Shown one piece after another: positions 1 to 9,701 of a stretch of 44,951 bases of DNA; position 1 is the stretch's first letter; every line of letters starts with the position of its first letter. The notes below the pieces were generated by a model. The model ran no database searches. It had not been told where the DNA came from and saw nothing but the letters and a program-made list of their open reading frames with translations. Source of the stretch: Pseudomonas kitaguniensis (GTDB lineage: Bacteria > Pseudomonadota > Gammaproteobacteria > Pseudomonadales > Pseudomonadaceae). Where the stretch lies: assembly GCF_009296165.1 (NCBI RefSeq), contig NZ_VUAZ01000150.1, positions 1 through 44,951 on the forward strand, in the 5' to 3' direction. A program made the translations under genes and the position numbers.

Positions 1-57
1 GGGCTGGATGGGGTGTTGTATCTGCTGGGCTTGCGTGACCGCGAGGGTCAGTCGTAA
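1..57 (+). CDS. C-terminal end of an unidentified protein (partial)
   Basis: Frame 1 is open from the first base and encodes 18 residues ending in LRDREGQS before a TAA stop at 55-57. The gene begins outside the window. Codon use is Pseudomonas-like, so this is probably a real gene end, but the fragment is too short to assign a family. It is the only plus-strand gene before the fimbrial locus, which converges on it. Confidence 0.45.
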   Translation, partial: GLDGVLYLLGLRDREGQS

Positions 58-130
58 CCCGTTCTAACTAAAGAAATGCAATAAACAATGTGAGTGGGGG
101 GCGGCCATCGTGGTTTAACGGGGCGCTTCT

Positions 131-171
131 CAGATCAAAAGCAAGAGCACGGCGGCCTGAAAGCCGACCTG
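131..171 (+). repeat. REPIN-associated flank repeat (AGATCAAAAGC ... GGCGGCCTGAAAGCCGACC)
   Basis: The block AGATCAAAAGC followed by GGCGGCCTGAAAGCCGACC occurs here and again at 44831-44861, each time close to a REP element. The related string GAGTGGTTRAAGCAGATCAAA is at 171-192 here and at 24434-24454. These look like intergenic repeat modules that travel with REP sequences. The 58-353 gap holds only these repeats and no convincing gene. Confidence 0.5.
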
Positions 172-233
172 AGTGGTTGAAGCAGATCAAAGGCGAGTTT
201 TGCATACACGGCAGATCTGCTTTTTTTGCTTTC

Positions 234-323
234 TGTGGGAGGGGGCTTGCTCCCGATAGCAGTTTCACAGTTGATACATGAGTTGACTGACACACCGCTA
301 TCGGGAGCAAGCCCCCTCCCACA
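234..323. repeat. REPIN (inverted pair of REP sequences)
   Basis: Two REP sequences face each other: TGTGGGAGGGGGCTTGCTCC begins at 234 and its reverse complement ends at 323, with arms of about 27 bases that extend through GATAGC/GCTATC. The downstream flank CAGTTTGACCGAGTTCGGCT recurs near the other REPs of this window. The element lies just past the usher stop and could form a hairpin between the converging genes. Confidence 0.85.
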
Positions 324-353
324 GTTTGACCGAGTTCGGCTTGGGAGATTGGG

Positions 354-2863
354 TCAAGGCTCACACACCAGCACCTGCTTTTCATAATTCAACGCCTTAT
401 TTTGCGGCCCCAGCGCATACGATGCGTTGCAACGGTGCTCGCCCCACTTGATCACCAAACGCCCCTGATCCTGCTCCACCAACGCCAGCGCATTCCCGTT
501 GGGATCAGCAATCGCCAACTGCTTGCCTGCTTCGTCCTCCAGCGATGCCCCGAACGACAGCGGCTTGCGCTGCGCATCCAACAACTCAAACAGCACCCGC
601 CGCCCGCTGGTGCCGCTGTAATGCGCCACCACCACGGCTCCGCGGCGCGGCACCAGTTGCTGCGTGGCGTTGGTGATTTCTACATCGCCGCCCAAGTCGC
701 GGGTGTCCAGGCTGATCCAGTTCACCCGATACGGCTGCGCATTCGGAATCACCGCATAGCCGTTATAGCCGGTCTCGACCCCGCTGTAGCTGCTGATTTT
801 CGCCCCGGAAACACCCGGCACCTCGGCCAGTGCGAAGGTCTCACTGACGGTCTGCCCCAGGTTGATGCCGCCCGCGTGCGCCACCACCGAACCGGCGAGG
901 TTGAGGTTCTGCGAGTTGTAGCCCTGGCCCTGGCTGTAGCCGAGGCTGACGTCTGCCACCGACGTGCGGCTGTTGAGGTTCACCGAGCCGGAATCGCCGC
1001 TGCTGTCGCTGTGCCCGGCTTGCACCGAATAAAAGGTGTCGCTGGTGTCGGCGACGTAGCCGTTGAGGCCCGCTTGGGTGGTGGTGTCGCCGCGTTGGCG
1101 GCTGCTGCTGACAAATGCGCGTGGCGCGCGGGCCTGGCTGCCGAGCGGGAAGGAAATCGACAGGTTCAACTGCGTGTCGCTGCTCGGCTGGCCTTGGCTG
1201 ACGATTTGCTGGGTGCGCGTTACGCCGAGGTTGTAGCTAAGGTCGCCCCAGTTGCTGGTGTAGCCGGCGGAAAAACTCTGCGAGCCGCCGCGGTTCCAGT
1301 AGCGCTGGTCGCTGGCGTTCACGTACAGGCTGCCCAATTCACGGTTGCGCCCGATGCTCTGGTTGATGGTCAGGTCGGTGCGGGTTTTCGAATGGCCGGT
1401 GCGCACGCGCAGGCCTTCGCTGCTGTCTTCAACGTGGTCGGTGAGGGTGCGGTAGCCCTCGGTGGAATAGCGGTAGGCGGCCAGGGTGAAGTTGGTGTCG
1501 GTGCCCGCGAAGGTTTTCGCATACAGCGCGCGCACGCTGCTGCCTTGGGTGGTTTGCCCTTGCGCCTTGCTGGTTGAGTGGGTTGTGTCCAGCGAGAACG
1601 CGCCGAGCGCGGTGTTTTTGCCGGCGCCGATCGACAGCGCGGTGTAGTCCTCGCTGGTTTGCAGGCCGACAATCGCGCTGAGGTTGCTGGTCAAACCGTA
1701 CGCCAGCGTACCGCTGAGAAAACGCGGGCTGGCGAGGCCGTCGGCATTACTTTTGAACGTGCCCGCCGAAACGCTGTACTTGACCTGGCCTTCACGCACC
1801 ATGATCGGCAGGCTGGAAAACGCCTGCTGGGTGACGCGGCGGCTGCCGTCGGCTTCGATCACGGTAATTTGCAGGTCGCCGTTGGAGCCGCTGGGGTAGA
1901 TGTCGTTGATCTCGAACGGCCCCGGCGCGACGCTTGCGGTGTAGAGGATATAGTCGTTCTGGCGGATCTCTACCGTGGCGTTGGTTTGCGCCACCCCCCG
2001 GATCACCGGCGCATAACCGCGCTCGCTGTCGGCACGCATGCCGTCGTCGGAGGCGAGTTTCAGGCCGCGATAACGCACGCTGTCGAACAGGTCGGTGTCC
2101 GAGAAAATCTCACCGGCGCTGAACTGCCCTTTGATCGCAGTCACGTCATGCTGCGCATAGGTGCGGTTGCTGGTGTAGGTGTTCGGGCGCCGGTGCCGCC
2201 ACTCAGGTTCGATTCGTTGCGCAAGCGCCAGGCGCCGAGGTTGATGCCGTTGCGCAGGCCCAAATTGTTGGCGATGCGCGTGTCATAGTCGCCGGCGCTG
2301 CGGCTGCTGCTGAGCTGGTAGTTGATGAACGCGGCGCTCACACCGGCGTCCCACAGTTGCGGGTCGACATACCCGCGCAGGCCGCGCTGCATGGCCACTT
2401 GTGGAATGCTCGCCATCAGGCGCAGGCGGCTGCTGTCGTAACGCACGCCGGCGTCCTCAATCAGTTGCGCCAGGTCGTAGCATTCTTCTGGGTGCTGCGG
2501 GTCGACTTTGCCCTGGGCCTGTAACCGGCCCATGTCGATGCCCAACTGCTTGAGCAGGTCGAGGCTCAGGCAGGCTTCGACCCGAGCGTTGTGCGGGTTG
2601 CGCTTGAAGTTGATGTCGCGTCGGCCGACCAGCACTTCGTTGCTGTACAAATCGACGCGGTAATTACCCGGCAACACGCTGTTGGCCGAGAGCAATTGCT
2701 GCAAGTCGACGGGTGACTGCGAGCCTTGCAGGAAGGTGGTGTTGAAGGTTTCCGCTGCCTCATCGGCGGTTGCCCAAACAGGCAGGCTGGCGGCCATCGC
2801 GAACGACAGTGCCTTCAACTTCAGTGCGCCACGCGCGGGCCTGTTGCTGGAAAGAAAAGACAT
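354..2863 (-). pseudogene. Fimbrial outer-membrane usher (PapC/FimD/CupB3-D3 family), frameshifted
   Basis: This is the outer-membrane usher that exports and assembles chaperone-bound fimbrial subunits. The N-terminal piece starts at ATG 2863 with a signal peptide (ALSFAMAASLPVWATA) and the usher N-terminal domain (FNTTFLQGSQSPVDLQQL). The C-terminal piece continues the barrel (GQFSAGEIFSDTDLFDSVRYRG) and ends in a PapC C-terminal domain with a Cys pair (HRCNASYAL...VLVCEP). The two pieces lie in different frames, joined near 2185-2190. Restoring one base (GGG to GGGG on the plus strand) gives a continuous protein of about 836 residues, the normal usher size. It is the last gene after the subunit and chaperone. 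Either a real inactivating frameshift or a sequencing indel; the rest of the sequence shows no decay. Confidence 0.85.
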
Positions 2864-2962
2864 GCGAAGACCTGTGACATCCCGGATTGGCCAACAGCCG
2901 CGCGCGCCAATACGCACGCGCGGTGAGCCTGTGGGTTAGCGAAAGTGCTTGGGGTTAAGCGC

Positions 2963-3703
2963 TTAGGGTTTGCGGCGTGACTCAGTTGCGTGCACAGCTA
3001 CCGCAGCGGCGCTGGGCAGGGCCGCGCTGTAGTGGTTCTGTGCGCCATAGTCGTTGATGCTGGAAAACGACAGCTGCACCGGGCCACTCGCTAGCGCTGC
3101 GCTGAGCGGGAAGCGTTTTTCCTCGCCGGGCGCAATCATCGTGGAGTCGCTGGCCAGTTGCGCCTGCACCTTAATGTCGGCCATAGACACGTGGTACAGC
3201 GTCGGGTTTTTCACCTGCAAGACGCTCTGCGCACCGTGTTTGACCAGCGACCACTCAAGTTGCCCGGGCGCTTGTTGCGCGCTGCCGGCCAAACCGGCAG
3301 GGCGGAAAAAAATCTTGATGCGTTGGCGGATAGCCAACTGCAACGTGTTCTCGACCTCACTGGCCTTGGGTATTTCCTGCACATTCAGCCACACCACCGA
3401 TTCACGGTCGGTGGGCATGCCCTTGCCTTCATAGAGGATGCGCAACAGTTGCTGTTCCTTGGCGAACACGCGTGCCAATGGCGGGGTGACGGCAAACGGT
3501 GCACGGCTACCGTCGGCATCATTCATGTCGACCCAGGACTGAATCAATACATCCTGGTTGCCGTTGCGCACGGTGATATTGGCTTCCTTGTGGTCGCCCT
3601 CGAACACGATACGGGTGGCATTCAGTGAAATGCTGGCGGCGGCCTGGGTAGCCATTAGCATGCCCAGCAGCCCCAGACATGCGGCGATAGAACGAGGCAG
3701 CAT
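2963..3703 (-). CDS. Periplasmic fimbrial chaperone (PapD family)
   Basis: A 246-residue periplasmic chaperone that donates a beta strand to fimbrial subunits and delivers them to the usher. A signal peptide covers about residues 1-23 (ending TQAAA). The two Ig-like domains show family landmarks: Arg in NATRIVFEG near the N terminus, WLNVQEIP, and the basic RQRIKIFFRP segment that anchors the subunit C terminus. It sits between the major subunit and the usher on the same strand with short gaps, so they are probably co-transcribed. It differs from the other chaperone at 13549-14238, so the locus has two chaperones, as Cup systems of Pseudomonas often do. Confidence 0.92.
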   Translation of the reverse strand: MLPRSIAACLGLLGMLMATQAAASISLNATRIVFEGDHKEANITVRNGNQDVLIQSWVDMNDADGSRAPFAVTPPLARVFAKEQQLLRILYEGKGMPTDRESVVWLNVQEIPKASEVENTLQLAIRQRIKIFFRPAGLAGSAQQAPGQLEWSLVKHGAQSVLQVKNPTLYHVSMADIKVQAQLASDSTMIAPGEEKRFPLSAALASGPVQLSFSSINDYGAQNHYSAALPSAAAVAVHATESRRKP

Positions 3704-3779
3704 GAGGGTTATCCAGTGTCGTCAAAAAAGAATGGCGAGGCCGTATGGCCTCGCGCGTTCGGTGCACGGGGCGCCGGGG

Positions 3780-4391
3780 TTACTCGTACTGCAGGATGAA
3801 CGGCAGGGTGGCATCACCGCGACCGGCGGTGGCTGTGCCGGCGGCGCCGGTGGTCACATAGGCCGCCGCAAAGCTCAGGGTGGCATCGCCGCCCTCGCTG
3901 CCCTGGCCACGCATGGCGCTCTCGATGCGTGCGGTGGTCGGCGAGCTGAGGTTGATCAGTGCGCCTTTGTCGTCGAGCAGGGCGATACCGACGTTTTGCG
4001 CGGTGGCCGAACCCGGGGTCAGTGCCAGCACGTTTTTGCCGGTGACCAGGCCCGAACCGCCGTTGTTGGCGTCAAAAATCATCGCGACTTTGGTGCCCTG
4101 GTTGCAGTTGACGTTCAGGTTGAAGTCTTTGGCGGTCACACGGCCGGCGGTTGGGTTTTCGGCCGTGCCCATGTCCTTGATCGACACGTTGCCCATATCC
4201 ACCGAAATGGTGCGGTCGGCGTTGGCGCCGTCTACCGAGCAAGCGTCGTTGTTAATCACGCCGGTGAAAGTAATTTTGCCGCTGCCGCCCAAAGTCGGGG
4301 TGGGTGCTGGTGCTGCTTCGCCCTCGGCAAATGCACTGCCGGAAGCGGCGATAATGGCCGAGGCGATAACAGCCAGGGAAAACTTCTTCAT
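3780..4391 (-). CDS. Major fimbrial subunit (Cup-type pilin)
   Basis: A 203-residue secreted pilin. I chose ATG 4391 because the signal peptide (MKKFSLAVIASAIIAASGSAFA) starts there; the frame is open further upstream without signal-like sequence. The mature part carries the fimbrial fold: GKITFTGVINNDACSV with the first Cys, NLNVNCNQGT with the second, and a C-terminal beta strand ending LPFILQYE with the penultimate Tyr used for chaperone binding. It is the first of three structural genes (subunit, chaperone, usher). Its own promoter is likely, because a terminator-like hairpin (4552-4574) and an Rcs-box-like palindrome (4473-4486) lie just upstream. Confidence 0.9.
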   Translation of the reverse strand: MKKFSLAVIASAIIAASGSAFAEGEAAPAPTPTLGGSGKITFTGVINNDACSVDGANADRTISVDMGNVSIKDMGTAENPTAGRVTAKDFNLNVNCNQGTKVAMIFDANNGGSGLVTGKNVLALTPGSATAQNVGIALLDDKGALINLSSPTTARIESAMRGQGSEGGDATLSFAAAYVTTGAAGTATAGRGDATLPFILQYE

Positions 4392-4472
4392 GTTGAGGTC
4401 CGTAAGTGTTAGTTGAAAAATACTGCTGTTGAACTGCGAGGAAAGAGTAAGGCGCACGGCGCTACGAGCAAA

Positions 4473-4486
4473 TAAGACGATTCTTA
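4473..4486 (-). promoter_or_regulatory. Putative RcsB box upstream of the major subunit
   Basis: On the minus strand the sequence is TAAGAATCGTCTTA, with arms TAAG/CTTA around a 6-bp centre, ending 82 bp before the subunit start. It resembles the enterobacterial RcsAB box (TAAGAAT...ATTCTTA type). Close relatives occur at 12522-12535 and 14304-14317, each in front of a transcription unit of the same fimbrial locus. The RcsB-like regulator encoded just upstream is the natural candidate binder. That link is inference. Confidence 0.55.
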
Positions 4487-4551
4487 TAAGCGTTGGAACA
4501 GGCGGGTTAGTTGCACGGTAGGGCAGGCAAAAGCCCAGCAAATAAAGGGCG

Positions 4552-4580
4552 AAGCCATCGGCCAGGAATGGCTTTCAAGG
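4552..4580 (-). terminator. Hairpin between the RcsB-like gene and the subunit gene
   Basis: AAGCCAT (4552-4558) pairs with ATGGCTT (4568-4574) around a 9-base loop. On the minus strand it follows the RcsB stop at once and leads to CGCCCTTTATTT. This fits a weak intrinsic terminator or attenuator that separates regulatory from structural genes. Confidence 0.4.
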
Positions 4581-4585
4581 AGGGC

Positions 4586-5233
4586 TTAGTTGAAAATGTT
4601 ACGCGCCAGGCAATAGGCGAGAAGGTCCTGGTCGCTGCTCACTTCAAGTTTGCGCATGGCCGATATTTTTTGTGCGCTGATGGTCTTTGAACTGCGGCTT
4701 TGACGGCGTGCAATATCGCTGACGCTCATGCCCGAGATAAATAAACGGAGTATTTCGAACTCTTTGGGTGACAACGTAGTAACGCGTTCGTCGAGCGCGG
4801 TAAGCGTCTCGATCACCGAGGTTTTCGGCGGTTCCAGGCTGCGATAAGCGCTGTGCTGGGCAATCGCCTTGAGCGCGAGTTGAATCTCGGTGTGCAACTG
4901 GCTTTTCTGGATGATGCCGACCACGCCCAATTCTTGCAGACGCGTGAGGATCAGATGATTGGAAATCATCGTAAGAATCAGTATCTGCACCTGCGGAAAA
5001 TGCCGTTTCAGGTACTCCACCAGCTTCAGGCCGTCACCGTAGGGCGAGTCGCCGGGCATGTTGTAATCGGTGATCACAATGTCGGCGCCCTGATGCTCCA
5101 GCAGCTCGATCAGGCCCGCCGAACACACGGCTTCGCCGACCACTTGAAAGCGCGTGTCGCGCTCCACCAGTTCGCGTACGCCGAGCAGTACGATCGGGTG
5201 ATCGTCCGCGATAACCACGTTGAATTTTTTCAT
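4586..5233 (-). CDS. rcsB: RcsB-like response regulator (receiver + LuxR-type HTH)
   Basis: A 215-residue NarL/FixJ-type response regulator. The N-terminal receiver has the acidic pair in VIADDHP and phospho-acceptor Asp56 in VITDYNMPG. The C-terminal LuxR-type helix-turn-helix (about 150-210) contains LSPKEFEILRLFISGMSVSDIA and SSKTISAQKISAMRKL, which is characteristic of RcsB/RocA1-type proteins. It follows the RcsC-like kinase by 31 bp and precedes the fimbrial structural genes, matching the rcsCB-cupD arrangement known from P. aeruginosa PA14. It probably activates the fimbrial promoters through the TAAG...CTTA boxes. RocA1 of the cupB/cupC systems is the main alternative name. Confidence 0.85.
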   Translation of the reverse strand: MKKFNVVIADDHPIVLLGVRELVERDTRFQVVGEAVCSAGLIELLEHQGADIVITDYNMPGDSPYGDGLKLVEYLKRHFPQVQILILTMISNHLILTRLQELGVVGIIQKSQLHTEIQLALKAIAQHSAYRSLEPPKTSVIETLTALDERVTTLSPKEFEILRLFISGMSVSDIARRQSRSSKTISAQKISAMRKLEVSSDQDLLAYCLARNIFN

Positions 5234-5264
5234 AAGGGCCGTCCGTAATGCCAGTTCAAGTAAG

Positions 5265-8200
5265 TCAAGTGCGCGGGTGCTTGAGCGTCTCCAGGACGGC
5301 CGACAAGCGCTGCATTACAGCCTTCACCTTGAGCTCAAGCGGGGTGTCGAGGCTGCCACGGTTAAGGGCGTTTTCAAGTTCGATGCAGGCGTGGGCCAAA
5401 TTCAGCGCCTGCACGGCGCCTAGCGCCCCGGCGACCGAATGCAGCAATTGGCCAAGGCCGTGTGCGTCGCGTTGGGCCAATGCCGCGCCGATGCGCTGCA
5501 TGTCTTGCTGCACGCTGCTGATGAACAGCGGGCGCATTTTTTCCGAGAGTTGCACGCCGTCGTCAAACGACTCGGCGGGTGGCTCCTGCGGCTTGACTTT
5601 GCACAGTTTGATTAACTGCGCGCGCAAGGTTTGCAGGCTCAAGGGTTTGACGATCCAGGCGTTCATGCCCACCGCCAGGCAGCGCACGCCTTCCTCGCGC
5701 ATGGCGTTGGCGGTGACGCCGATAATCGGCAACAGCCGGTCATGTGCCCTGAGGGCCTTGGCCAGTTCATAGCCATTCATCAGCGGCATGTTCACGTCCG
5801 TCAACACCAGGTCGAAGGCGTCGGGTTGCCACAGTTGCAGCGCCTGCTCGCCATTGGCGGCCAGGGTGACCGCGCAGCCGAGCGCTTCGAGTTGTTCCTT
5901 GATGATCGCCTGATTGATCGGGTTGTCTTCAGCCACCAGAATGCGCAGGCCCAACTGCCCGGCGCTTTGTGGCTGGGCCGCGGGTGGCCGCTCATGTTTG
6001 CCATGCTGGGCCAGTGCAACGGTGGCGGCGATGGCACGCACGTCGTGCATATCCACCACCAACCTTGCGCCGAGTGCAACGGCGGGCTGTGCGCGCCAGG
6101 CACGCACAGCACGCGTTGACCGGGCCAAGGCTGGGCGGGCTCACTGGGCAGCATGTCGACCAATACGGCATCGCGGCTGGCCTGTTGTGGCATGGGGGCG
6201 GCCAGCGCCGCCGTTATGCCCAGGCGATTCAGCCAGTCACACAGTGACTCGGCCAATTCACGTACCGGCGCCTGCACATACACCGGTGTCGGGCTGGGTT
6301 CAATAACCGGCGGGTTGCTCAGTGCGCCGCAGCACAGTGGAAGGCGCATTTTCAAGGTGAAGCTGCTGCCCAGGCCCGGTTCGCTGACCACCTTGATTTC
6401 GCCGTCCATCATCTGCGCCAGCCAGCGGCAAATCGGCAGCCCCAGCCCCGCGCCGCCTTCAATCGCCGTGTCTGGCGCCTGGTAAAACAGGTCGAACAGC
6501 TTGGCCTGCTGCGCCTCGGGAATGCCCACGCCAGAGTCGGTGACCTGCCATTCGAAGTCGACGTTATCGGCATCGCGCGCCGTAACCCTGGCGCGAATCA
6601 CCACGCGCCCAATGTCGGTGAACTTGATCGCATTGCTCACCAGGTTATTGAGGATCTGGCGAATACGCATCTGATCGCCCATCACGCAGTCCGGCAACTG
6701 CGCGTCGATGCAGCTGTAAAGCTGCAAACCCTTGCGCTGGGCGGAAGCCGCGTAGGTGTGCAGGGTGTCTTCGAGCATGTCCAGCGGGCAGAAGTCGACG
6801 GCTTCAATCGCCATTTGACCGGACTCTATTTTCGACACGTCGAGCACATCGCTGATCAACTGGAACAGCGTGGCGGATGAGCGCTGAATGGTCTGCAAAT
6901 AGGTTTTCTGGTGCGCATTCAAGTCGGTCAGGCCGAGCAACTCCAGGGTGCCGAGTACGCCATACAGCGGGGTGCGGATCTCATGGCTCATGGTCGCCAG
7001 GAACAGCGTCTTGGCCTTGTTGGCGGCGTCGGCGGCGCGGCGCGCGTCTTCCAGCGCGCAGGCGTCGTCGATGTGCCGGGTGATGTCGTTGAACGCGTAT
7101 AAACGTACGTCCTCGGCCTGATAGCGGGTCGATACAAAGCCCACTTGCAGGTGCCGACCTTCGACTTCCAAATGGGTTTCGCCGCTCTCGGCACTGTCGT
7201 GCACCGCGGCGAGGGCGCTGACCAGCCGCGCCGTGCCAGGCCACTGCTGCGCGCGCTGGTTTTCGATCAACACCTTGCCATCGCTGCGGCGTACCACACA
7301 CAAACCGGTGGGCGCGGTGTCGATGATCACGCGGCTGAACGCCACGCTTTCGGCAATCCGTTCGTGGGCCAGGCGCGCCGGGGTAATCACCTGGCGCCGA
7401 TACCAGCGGCTACCGGCCCAGCCCAGGCTAATCAGGCTGACAAAAAACAGCGCCAAGCTGCTGAGCGGCCACAACGCCGAGTGAAAGAAGTGTGAGTAAT
7501 TCAGCGCATAGATCGCGCTCCAGGGCTGGTCACCGGCTTGGGTGATTTTGAATTCAAAGCCGCTGGCATTCACATGCACGCCATCGCTGAGCTGTGCGCT
7601 GACCGCCGGCCCGATCATTCGGTTACCGTCGGGCGCAATCAGGGTAAAACGGTCAAACGCGGAGTGCTCCAGCGCGCGCTGTACGTCGTCCACTTGGGCC
7701 ACATCAAGCAAGGTGCCCACCACGGCCTGGCCCTCACCGGCGAGTGGCAGGCCGATATACGCCAACAGGTGGTCGGGCGCGGGGCCAGCTTGCCAATACA
7801 CGCGATTTTGTTCCAGCGGCTGCGGCGTCTGCTCAAGGGTCTGCTGCACGGCATTGACCAGCGCCATCAGGTTGCCGGTGTCTTCGGTGATTTCCCGGCG
7901 TTGGTAGCCCACCGACGGAATGGTGAGGGTGTAGGGCGTGTGGCGGTTGATTAAAAACGTTTGCGGCGCTTCATACGGCGACGAAGACCAGAACGCGCTG
8001 TAGTAGCTGGTCAGGTGGGCGCCCAGCGCAAAGATCGGCGGCCGGTCAGCGGCGGCGATTTGCTGCTCATCGAATTTGACGTTGAACGGCACCGAAAACG
8101 AGTATTTCTGGCCTTCGTACAAGGTGCGATGGTTGTCGATCATGCGGCTTTTAAGGCTGACCTGCACGTGCGTCGCGCGCGTCAGTTCGGCCTGGATGCC

Positions 8201-8425
8201 AGGGTGCGTCAGGCTTTTGAGATACGACTCCTGCTCCGCCAGGTTTTCCATCAGGCGCGCAAAATGAAAGCGCGTGGCGCCGTAACGGGTTTCGACGCTG
8301 CGTTGCAGTGACCAGTAATTGGTGAGCACCAGCAACAACGCGATGCCGATCAGCACCATCAGGCCTTTGTTGAGGCGCAATGAGCTGCGGGTGAAGGCTT
8401 CGAGGACCGCGTTGTTGTGCTTCAT
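5265..8425 (-). pseudogene. rcsC: RcsC-like hybrid sensor kinase with receiver and HPt domains, frameshifted
   Basis: An inner-membrane hybrid kinase, probably the phosphodonor for the neighbouring RcsB-like regulator. It has TM1 at about 18-38, a periplasmic sensor, TM2 at about 311-335, HisKA with phospho-His in FLATMSHEIRTPLYG (about 480), HATPase with NNLVSNAIKFTD and GAGLGLPI, then a receiver (Asp in LVLTDVNMP) and an HPt domain (LLHSVAGALG). The kinase part is in one frame to about 6060 and the receiver-HPt part is in another. Adding one G on the minus strand near 6055-6062 gives AQGWVVDMHDVRAI, which aligns with the sister kinase at 9688-12486, and a protein of about 1053 residues. Either a sequencing indel or a true lesion that cuts off the phosphorelay output. 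Confidence 0.85.
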
Positions 8426-8507
8426 CAGGGGCTTCCGCAGGCGCAGGATAAATCGGCACTGGATGCAGCTTACTCCTTATTAAAGGACAAATAATCCAGG
8501 CCGGCTG

Positions 8508-9701
8508 CTAGTGAGATGTCGCAGGGCCATCATTGTTCAACAGCTGTTGAAATTGATCCGAAGACACCGCGTGGGAAATCAGAAAACCTTGCACCTGGTT
8601 GCAGTCGATCTTGCGCAGCAGGGCCAGTTGCTGCGGTGTCTCGACACCTTCGGCGACCACGGTGAGGCCGAGCTTGCGGCCCAGTGCGATGATGCTCGCC
8701 AACGCCTGGGCGATGCCTTCGTTGTCGTGGCTGCCCTGGACCAACGCCTGGTCGATCTTGAGTTCGGTAAACGGCGTCGACACAAGGTTCAGGTATGAGC
8801 TGTAGCCCTTGCCGAAATCATCCTGCGACAGGCCGAAACCCTTGATGCGCAGGCGGCAGGCACCGGCGTAAAAGTTGCTGATGTCTTGCGGCACCGAGCA
8901 TTCCATTAACTCAAAGCAGATCAGCCCCGGAATGCCGTCGTGGTGCAGCACGAATTCGAGCAAACGGTCGGCCAAATCGTGGCTGTTAAGCAGGTGCGTG
9001 GGCAGGTTGATCGAGACCGGTATTTCATAGCCGCGCTGGCGCCAGCGCTCCTGCGCATGGATCGCCTGTTTGAGTACCAGCCATAACAAGCGCTCCTCCA
9101 GTTCGAACGCCTTGATCGCCGGCAGGAACGCACCGGGCAGCATCACCCCTTGCTCGGGGTGCATCCAGCGCACCAGTGCTTCGGCGGCGACGATACGCCC
9201 ATTGTCGAGGGATTTTTTTGGCTGGAACCAGGCCTGGAATTGGCCGCTGCTCATGGCCTGCACCAATGTGTGGCGGTCGATGTCGAGGTGTTCGGGCAAT
9301 GCGGGGGAGGGGTTGCGCACTTTGTGCCGGAGCTGGTCCACCAGGCTGCGCAAGGCGTCGGCGGCGACCGGTTTGGAGATCAGCCCGATCACCTCCACAT
9401 CCAGGTTTTTCGCTACCAGGCTGGCCGCCATCAGCATGCGCCGCGACGCCGCGCTCATGATCGCCAGCGCCGGTTTGCAGCGCAGGCTGGCCAGGCACTG
9501 GATAAACTGCACGCCGTCCATGCCCGGCATCAACAGGTCGGTCAGCACCAAGTCGAAATCGCGCTGGCGCAGTCGCTCCAGCGCTTGTTTGCCGTCCTCG
9601 GCGGTTTCGAGCCTGAAATCCCCCAACTCACTGAGCAGGTGCTGCAGGTAGATGTGCTGCAGGGGATGGTCCTCAACAATCAAAATACTAAGGGGCTTCA
9701 T
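8508..9701 (-). CDS. pvrR: PvrR/RocR-like response regulator with EAL phosphodiesterase domain
   Basis: A 397-residue receiver-EAL protein that should hydrolyse cyclic-di-GMP. The receiver has the acid pair in LIVEDHP and Asp55 in LVLTDLLMPG. The EAL domain begins about residue 155. It keeps EAL (174-176 in AAEALVRW), the Asn in VSINLP, FELMECS, DDFGKGYSSY, LKIDQ, VVAEGVET and VQGF, the residues expected in an active enzyme. Start ATG 9701 was chosen over upstream in-frame codons because the receiver begins there. It overlaps the PvrS-like stop by 14 bp, so translation is probably coupled. In P. aeruginosa this family counteracts fimbria formation and biofilm. Confidence 0.88.
   Translation of the reverse strand: MKPLSILIVEDHPLQHIYLQHLLSELGDFRLETAEDGKQALERLRQRDFDLVLTDLLMPGMDGVQFIQCLASLRCKPALAIMSAASRRMLMAASLVAKNLDVEVIGLISKPVAADALRSLVDQLRHKVRNPSPALPEHLDIDRHTLVQAMSSGQFQAWFQPKKSLDNGRIVAAEALVRWMHPEQGVMLPGAFLPAIKAFELEERLLWLVLKQAIHAQERWRQRGYEIPVSINLPTHLLNSHDLADRLLEFVLHHDGIPGLICFELMECSVPQDISNFYAGACRLRIKGFGLSQDDFGKGYSSYLNLVSTPFTELKIDQALVQGSHDNEGIAQALASIIALGRKLGLTVVAEGVETPQQLALLRKIDCNQVQGFLISHAVSSDQFQQLLNNDGPATSH

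Noticed and set aside
402..2288. Long plus-strand open frames opposite the usher
   Set aside because: They lie antisense to a clear usher, have no family resemblance and reflect the high GC content at third codon positions.
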